This document shows, piece by piece, positions 59,708-64,000 of a DNA stretch of 64,000 nucleotides (positions are counted from its first letter, which is position 1; each line of letters opens with the position of its first letter). The notes beneath the pieces were generated by a model. That model was not told where the DNA came from and made no database searches. It was given only the letters and a program-made list of their open reading frames with translations. The translations under genes and the position numbers were made by a program. The stretch is from Stenotrophomonas sp. ZAC14D1_NAIMI4_1 (GTDB lineage Bacteria > Pseudomonadota > Gammaproteobacteria > Xanthomonadales > Xanthomonadaceae), in assembly GCF_003086775.1 (NCBI RefSeq), contig NZ_CP026001.1, forward strand, positions 3,188,407 through 3,252,406, in the 5' to 3' direction.

Positions 59708-61290
59708 GCCAGTGGGATGCCATCATCGTCGGCGGCGGCCACAACGGGCTGGTGTGTGCGGCCTATCTGGCGCGAGCGGGAAAGAAGGTGCTGGTGCTGG
59801 AGCGCCGCAACGTACTGGGCGGAGCGGCGGTTACCGAGGAGTTCCATCCCGGCTTCCGCAATTCGGTGGCGTCCTACACCGTGTCGCTGCTGCAGCCGAA
59901 GGTGATCGATGACCTGCAGCTGCATGCCCATGGCCTGCGCATCATCAACCGGCCGGCCAACAACTTCCTGCCGCTGGACGATGGCCGCTACCTGCTGTCC
60001 GCACCGGGCCGCACCCAGGCAGAGGTCGCGAAGTTCTCCGCGCGCGATGCACAGCGGCTTCCCGAGTACGAAGCGCGGCTGGAGATCTTCGCCGACGTGC
60101 TGCGCGCATGGGCACTGCGTGCGCCACCCGACCTGGGCGTGGCCGGCGGATGGCGCGCCCTGCCCGCGCTCTGGCAGATGGGGCGCCTCGGCCGCGAACT
60201 GGCCACGCTGGACGCCTCGCTGCGGCAGGAGCTGCTGGACCTGTTCACGCTGTCGGCCGCCGAGTATCTGGACCGCTGGTTCGAGAGCGAACCGATCAAG
60301 GCGCTGTTTGGCTTCGATGGCATCGTCGGCAATTTCGCCAGCCCGTACACGCCGGGCAGTGCGTATGTGCTGCTGCACCACGTGTTCGGCCAGTGCAATG
60401 GCGTGAAAGGTGCCTGGGGCCACGCGATCGGTGGCATGGGCGCGATCAGCCAGGCCATTGCCGCCTCGGCGCGCGACGCCGGCGCCGAACTGCGCGTGGA
60501 TGCCGGTGTGCGGCGCGTTCTGGTCGAGCAGGGCCGTGCGGCCGGCGTGGAACTGGACAACGGCGAAAGCCTGCGCGCACGCACGGTGATCGCCAACGTC
60601 AATCCCAAGCTGCTCTACGAGCGGTTGCTGGAACCGGCAGAGGTACCGCAGGCGACGCGCGAGCGGATGGCGCAGTGGCGCTGCGGCTCGGGCACGTTCC
60701 GGATGAACGTCGCACTGTCGCGGCTGCCGGATTTCCGCGCCCTGCCCGGCCACGGCGATCACCTCAGCGCCGGCATCATCATGGCGCCCAGCCTGGAGTA
60801 CATGGACCGCGCCTGGCTGGATGCACGCCGCGACGGTTGGTCGCGCGAACCGATCGTGGAGATGCTGATTCCCAGCACGCTGGACGATTCGCTGGCGCCG
60901 CCCGGGCAGCATGTGGCCAGCCTGTTCTGCCAGCACGTCGCGCCGGTGCTGCCCGGCGGGCGGCACTGGGATGATCATCGCGACGAAGTGGCCGACCTGG
61001 TGATCGCCACGGTCGAGCAGCACGCGCCGGGCTTCGCGGCCAGCGTGCTCGGCCGGCAGGTGCTGTCACCGCTGGACCTGGAACGCACCTTCGGCCTGAT
61101 CGGCGGCGACATCTTCCACGGTGCGCTCAGCGCCAACCAGCTGTTCTCAGCGCGGCCGATGGTCGGCCAGGCGGGCTATCGCGGAGCGCTGCCGGGGCTG
61201 TACCTGTGTGGCTCGGGCACCCATCCCGGCGGCGGCGTGACCGGAGCACCGGGGCACAATGCGGCGCAGGTGGTGTTGCAGGATTTGTGA
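59704..61290 (+). CDS. Phytoene-desaturase/PYROXD2-like FAD oxidoreductase
   Basis: The 528-residue flavoprotein opens with the FAD motif AIIVGGGHNGLVCAAYLARAG. It has the NAD/FAD-dependent isomerase/desaturase region (LGGAAVTEEFHPGFRNS), and the C-terminal motif LYLCGSGTHPGGGVTGAPGHNA. These proteins act on large hydrophobic substrates such as carotenoids, or are of unknown role (PYROXD2). No carotenoid partner genes lie nearby, so phytoene is unlikely to be proven substrate. A REP pair follows. Confidence 0.9.
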   Translation: MSQWDAIIVGGGHNGLVCAAYLARAGKKVLVLERRNVLGGAAVTEEFHPGFRNSVASYTVSLLQPKVIDDLQLHAHGLRIINRPANNFLPLDDGRYLLSAPGRTQAEVAKFSARDAQRLPEYEARLEIFADVLRAWALRAPPDLGVAGGWRALPALWQMGRLGRELATLDASLRQELLDLFTLSAAEYLDRWFESEPIKALFGFDGIVGNFASPYTPGSAYVLLHHVFGQCNGVKGAWGHAIGGMGAISQAIAASARDAGAELRVDAGVRRVLVEQGRAAGVELDNGESLRARTVIANVNPKLLYERLLEPAEVPQATRERMAQWRCGSGTFRMNVALSRLPDFRALPGHGDHLSAGIIMAPSLEYMDRAWLDARRDGWSREPIVEMLIPSTLDDSLAPPGQHVASLFCQHVAPVLPGGRHWDDHRDEVADLVIATVEQHAPGFAASVLGRQVLSPLDLERTFGLIGGDIFHGALSANQLFSARPMVGQAGYRGALPGLYLCGSGTHPGGGVTGAPGHNAAQVVLQDL

Positions 61291-61292
61291 AG

Positions 61293-61379
61293 GCGTGCCG
61301 ACCAACGGTCGGCACCCACAAACACCTACAGCGTCAAATGATCCGATCCAGAGCGTGCCGACCAACGGTCGGCACCTAC
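61293..61379. repeat. Two GTGCCGACC REP palindromes
   Basis: The 18-nt-type element GCGTGCCGACCAACGGTCGG occurs twice (about 61293-61319 and 61352-61378), each a palindrome of GTGCCGACC around AAC. They lie between the oxidoreductase and the convergent rhomboid gene, and could end both transcripts. Confidence 0.8.
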
Positions 61380-61405
61380 CCGCGTGAAGCGAGGCGCGCT
61401 GCGCC

Positions 61406-62080
61406 TCACTTCACGCTGCGCAGATGGTTCGGGCGCTTCGGTGGGCCGGGCGGGCGGCGCTTGTTGAACGGCGACTGCCCGCGCCAGTAACGGATCAGCA
61501 ACCAGCCGAACAGCATGCCGCCCAGATGTGCGAAATGCGCGACGCCCGGCTGCCAGCCGGTCATGCCCAGCACCAGTTCACCCACGCCGAACAGGATCAC
61601 GAACGTGCGTGCCTTCATCGGAATGGGCGGGAACAGCAGCATCACGCGCTGGTTCGGGAACAGCATGCCGTAGGCCAGCAGCAGGCCGAACACACCGCCG
61701 GATGCGCCCAGCACCGTGGCCGGGTTCTCCAGCAGCGTACCCACCAGCAACTGGCAGACACCAGCACCGGCCACGCACACCAGGTAGTACAGCAGGAAGC
61801 GCTTCTCGCCCCAGGTCTGCTCCAGCGGCGCGCCGAACATGAACACCGCCAGCATGTTGAAGAACAGGTGGCCGAAGCTGCCGTGCAGGAAACCGTAGGT
61901 CAGCAGCTGCCAGGGCTGGAAGTTGCCGCCCGGGGAAAACGCATCGAAGCCCTGCTGCCAGGGCTGCAGCATGAAGGGCTCGAAGGTCTGCATGCCGAGC
62001 AGGAACGGCTGCTGCAGCAGGAACAGGATCGCGTTGGCGATCAGCAGGGCCTTGGTGACGGTGGGCAGTCGCGGGAACAT
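61406..62080 (-). CDS. Rhomboid-family intramembrane serine protease
   Basis: The 224-residue integral membrane protein has about six hydrophobic segments. The catalytic Ser is in GASGGVFGLL and the partner His in VAHFAHLGG. There is also a conserved HGSFGHLFFNML motif in the second helix. Rhomboids cut single-pass membrane substrates inside the bilayer; the target here is unknown. A Lys/Arg/Pro-rich cytoplasmic tail ends the protein. Confidence 0.93.
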   Translation of the reverse strand: MFPRLPTVTKALLIANAILFLLQQPFLLGMQTFEPFMLQPWQQGFDAFSPGGNFQPWQLLTYGFLHGSFGHLFFNMLAVFMFGAPLEQTWGEKRFLLYYLVCVAGAGVCQLLVGTLLENPATVLGASGGVFGLLLAYGMLFPNQRVMLLFPPIPMKARTFVILFGVGELVLGMTGWQPGVAHFAHLGGMLFGWLLIRYWRGQSPFNKRRPPGPPKRPNHLRSVK

Positions 62081-62173
62081 GGGAATACCGGCATGGAACG
62101 GCCTCCATCATAGCCGCAGCATCACGACAGCGTGGCGACTGCCCCGCCCGCTCCGTTCAGTGGCCGGCAGCGA

Positions 62174-62512
62174 TCAGCCCGGGCCCCAGATCGCGGCATC
62201 CAGCGCCGCAGCCGGGTCGATGGCCGGCATCCGCACCCGGCCGTTCTCGACCACCACGCCTTCGGCACGCAGGCGCTGCGACTGCTCGCGCCAGCCCGCC
62301 GAGCCTTCGGCCATGGCAATGCGCCCGTCCGAGCGCAGCACGCGGTGCCACGGCAGGCCGGGGTCTTCGTTCTGGCCCAGGATGCGCGCGGTGAGCCGTG
62401 CGCGGCCGGGCAGCCCCGCGCGCATGGCCACCTGGCCGTAGCCCAGCACCTGCCCTGGCGGGATCGCGCGGATCACCGCCAGGATGCGGTCACGCGCCTG
62501 TTCCGGCGTCAG
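62174..62512 (-). CDS. Alkyltransferase-like (ATL) protein, probable CTG start
   Basis: The 112-residue product is a small DNA-binding ATL protein, homologous to O6-methylguanine methyltransferase. The active-site PCHR is replaced by PWHR in LPWHRVLRSDG, so it can recognise but not repair alkylated bases, and flags them for excision repair. In this frame no ATG, GTG or TTG lies near; the family N-terminus (TPEQARDRILAVI) begins at a CTG. That CTG overlaps the TGA of the EamA gene (CTGA at 62512-62509). An upstream ATG is possible but would add about 35 odd residues. Confidence 0.75.
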   Translation of the reverse strand: MTPEQARDRILAVIRAIPPGQVLGYGQVAMRAGLPGRARLTARILGQNEDPGLPWHRVLRSDGRIAMAEGSAGWREQSQRLRAEGVVVENGRVRMPAIDPAAALDAAIWGPG

Positions 62513-63429
62513 CGCCGCAGGCGGGTCACCAGCAGTACGCCGATCAGCACCAGCACGGTGCCGGCGATCTGCGCCGGCCCCATCGGCTCGTCGAGCAGCC
62601 ATAGACTCATCACGATGGTGGAAACCGGGCCCAGCATACCCACCTGCGCGGCCAGCGACGAGCCGACGCGCTGCACGGCCAGCATGATGGCCAGCACCGG
62701 CAGCACGGTGCATACCGTAGCGTTGACCAGCGACAGCCATTGCACCGCCGCAGGTGCCTGCCACAGCAGCGGCAGCGGATGGGTGATGGCGAAATGCAGC
62801 AGCACCAGCACGCTGGCCACGCAGCTGGCATAGGCGGTCAGCCGCACCGCACCGATGCGCGCGACCACCTGGCCACTGCCGAACAGGTACAGCGCGTAGC
62901 TGAGCGCGCTGCCCAGCACCAGCAGGCTGCCAACGATGATCTGCCCGCCCTCGCGCTGCAGGTCATGGCCGAAGGCCAGCAGCACGCCCAGGTAGCTCAG
63001 CGCCAGCGCTGCCACCTGCCAGCGGCCCGGACGCTGCCGCGCCAGCAGGACGTTGATCAGCAGCACCAGGGTCGGGTTCAAGTACAGGATCAGCCGTTCC
63101 AGGGTCACGCTGATGTACTGCAGGCCCTGGAAATCGAGCAGGCTGGACAGGTAGTAGCCGGTGAAGCCCAGCCACAGCACGCGCGCCCGGTCGGCCCAGG
63201 ACAGCGGTTCGGTACGGCGTGCCGACCACAGGGCCATCAGCACGAACAGCGGCAGCGCCATCAGCATGCGCAGGGCCAGCAGCGTGGTGGCATCCACGCC
63301 ATGGCGCAGGCCGAGCTTGACGATGATGGCCTTGCCGGACGCCGCGATGGCACCGACCGCAGCCAGGCCGATGCCACCCAGGGCAATGCGCGGGGAAGCA
63401 GTGGCGATGCGGGGGGAAGGACTGGACAT
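62509..63429 (-). CDS. EamA/DMT-superfamily transporter
   Basis: The 306-residue protein has ten hydrophobic segments in two EamA repeats (about 20-140 and 170-300). The first repeat contains GFTGYYLSSLLDFQGLQYIS, and the second ends with a GPAQIAGTVLVLIGVLLVTRL helix. These carry small metabolites, often amino acids or nucleosides, out of the cell. The start is taken at the ATG at 63429 since the extra residues to 63501 are non-membrane and the family begins there. The stop overlaps the ATL start. Confidence 0.9.
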   Translation of the reverse strand: MSSPSPRIATASPRIALGGIGLAAVGAIAASGKAIIVKLGLRHGVDATTLLALRMLMALPLFVLMALWSARRTEPLSWADRARVLWLGFTGYYLSSLLDFQGLQYISVTLERLILYLNPTLVLLINVLLARQRPGRWQVAALALSYLGVLLAFGHDLQREGGQIIVGSLLVLGSALSYALYLFGSGQVVARIGAVRLTAYASCVASVLVLLHFAITHPLPLLWQAPAAVQWLSLVNATVCTVLPVLAIMLAVQRVGSSLAAQVGMLGPVSTIVMSLWLLDEPMGPAQIAGTVLVLIGVLLVTRLRR

Positions 63430-63511
63430 CAGGACGGCGGCAGGCCGCACGGGGTGCGGCCACGGAGGTATGTGGGGACGCGCATTGTCGCATGCACGCA
63501 TCTGATGCCCT

Positions 63512-63580
63512 GTAGAGCCGAGCCGATGCTCGGCTTCGCGGTGCCAAGGTGCAGAAAGCCGAGCATGGGCTCGGCTCTAC
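63512..63580. repeat. GTAGAGCCGAGC REP palindrome with 25-bp arms
   Basis: The arms 63512-63536 and 63556-63580 pair with one mismatch. It lies between the transporter promoter region and the end of the glutathione reductase gene. Confidence 0.85.
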
Positions 63581-63592
63581 AACAACCGCGGG

Positions 63593-64000
63593 TCAGCGCA
63601 TCAGCACGACTTCCTCGGCCGAGGTCGGGTGGATGGCCACGGTGTCGTCGAACTGGGCCTTGGTTGCGCCCATCTTCACCGCCACCGCGAAGCCCTGCAG
63701 GATCTCGTCGGCCGCTTCACCCAGCAGGTGGATGCCCACCACGCGTTCGTCGGCACCGGCGCAGACCATCTTGAACAGGCTGCGCTGGGTACCGTTGGCC
63801 AGCGCCTGCAGCATCGGCCGGAATCGGCTGTGGTAGACCGTCACCTGGTCGAAACAGGCGCGCGCCTGTTCCTCGCTCATGCCTACCGCGCCCAGCGGCG
63901 GGTGCGAGAACACCACGCTGGCCACGTTGCTGTAATCCATCTTCGCGCTCGGGCGACCACCGAACAGGCGGTCCATCAGGCGCCTTGCCGCAGCCACCGC
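63593..64000 (-). CDS. gor: Glutathione-disulfide reductase, C-terminal part (5' cut by window)
   Basis: The 135 visible residues are the dimerisation domain of a pyridine nucleotide-disulfide reductase. They include VFSHPPLGAVGMSEEQA, the GTQRSLFKMVCAG strand, and the catalytic His-Glu pair in IHPTSAEE near the C-terminus. VGIHLLGEAADEILQGFAVAVKMGATKAQFD is the standard glutathione reductase pattern. The frame is open at base 64000; the FAD and NADPH domains lie beyond the window. Glutathione reductase is preferred over trypanothione or mercuric reductase by the HPTSAEE form. Confidence 0.9.
   Translation of the reverse strand, partial: AVAAARRLMDRLFGGRPSAKMDYSNVASVVFSHPPLGAVGMSEEQARACFDQVTVYHSRFRPMLQALANGTQRSLFKMVCAGADERVVGIHLLGEAADEILQGFAVAVKMGATKAQFDDTVAIHPTSAEEVVLMR

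Overview
The window is high-GC, densely coded, gammaproteobacterial chromosome. It most resembles Stenotrophomonas (S. maltophilia group, Xanthomonadaceae): TonB-dependent receptors are abundant, the gene order prmB-aroC-asd-fimV-truA-trpF and trpB-trpA-accD fits, and GTAG-headed palindromic repeats (SMAG-type REP elements) lie between genes throughout. No rRNA, tRNA, CRISPR array, transposase or integrase was seen.

Layout. 1-6 kb: the tail of a polysaccharide deacetylase faces a leftward block trpB, a lipoprotein gene, trpA, a 3 x 112 bp repeat, accD and glmM. 6-7 kb: a divergent LysR gene (TrpI-like). 7-17.1 kb: a leftward five-gene operon encoding a YqiJ-like membrane/OB-fold protein, a YqiK-like flotillin, an 1802-residue AAA ATPase, an unknown helical protein and a TelA-family protein. 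It separates trpF from trpBA and is the best candidate here for an undescribed multi-protein system. 17.3-25.5 kb: leftward housekeeping genes (prmB, aroC, a 2-hydroxyacid dehydrogenase gene, asd, fimV, a VOC gene, truA, trpF), many with 4-8 nt overlaps. 25.6-33.8 kb: SCO protein, psd, an RraB-like gene, a lytic transglycosylase, a HerA-like ATPase, greB, a DUF3025 gene and rimO.

33.9-37.3 kb is a foreign-looking insert. A divergent Cro-like/S24-repressor pair with repeated AATTAG operator half-sites stands beside a KAP-family P-loop NTPase gene of clearly lower GC, a candidate phage-defence locus. 37.5-40.4 kb holds a dienelactone hydrolase, a HIT protein, a 55-residue membrane protein too short for ordinary ORF lists, dcd and mrp.

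40.5-56.7 kb looks like a nutrient and peptide acquisition region: an S9 peptidase, two TonB-dependent receptors, two tandem M13 metallopeptidases and a convergent Oar-like receptor. The second M13 protein has HELNR in place of HExxH and is probably a pseudoenzyme. 57.2-64 kb holds a saccharopine-dehydrogenase-like/DUF4166 protein, a VOC protein coupled to a phytoene-desaturase-like oxidoreductase, a rhomboid protease, an alkyltransferase-like protein probably started at CTG, an EamA transporter and the C-terminal end of glutathione reductase, cut by the window edge.

Many GC-rich antisense frames stay open for hundreds of codons; these were treated as shadows. Starts were moved inward from the longest ORF wherever family alignment, a signal peptide, an RBS or a stop/start overlap supported it.
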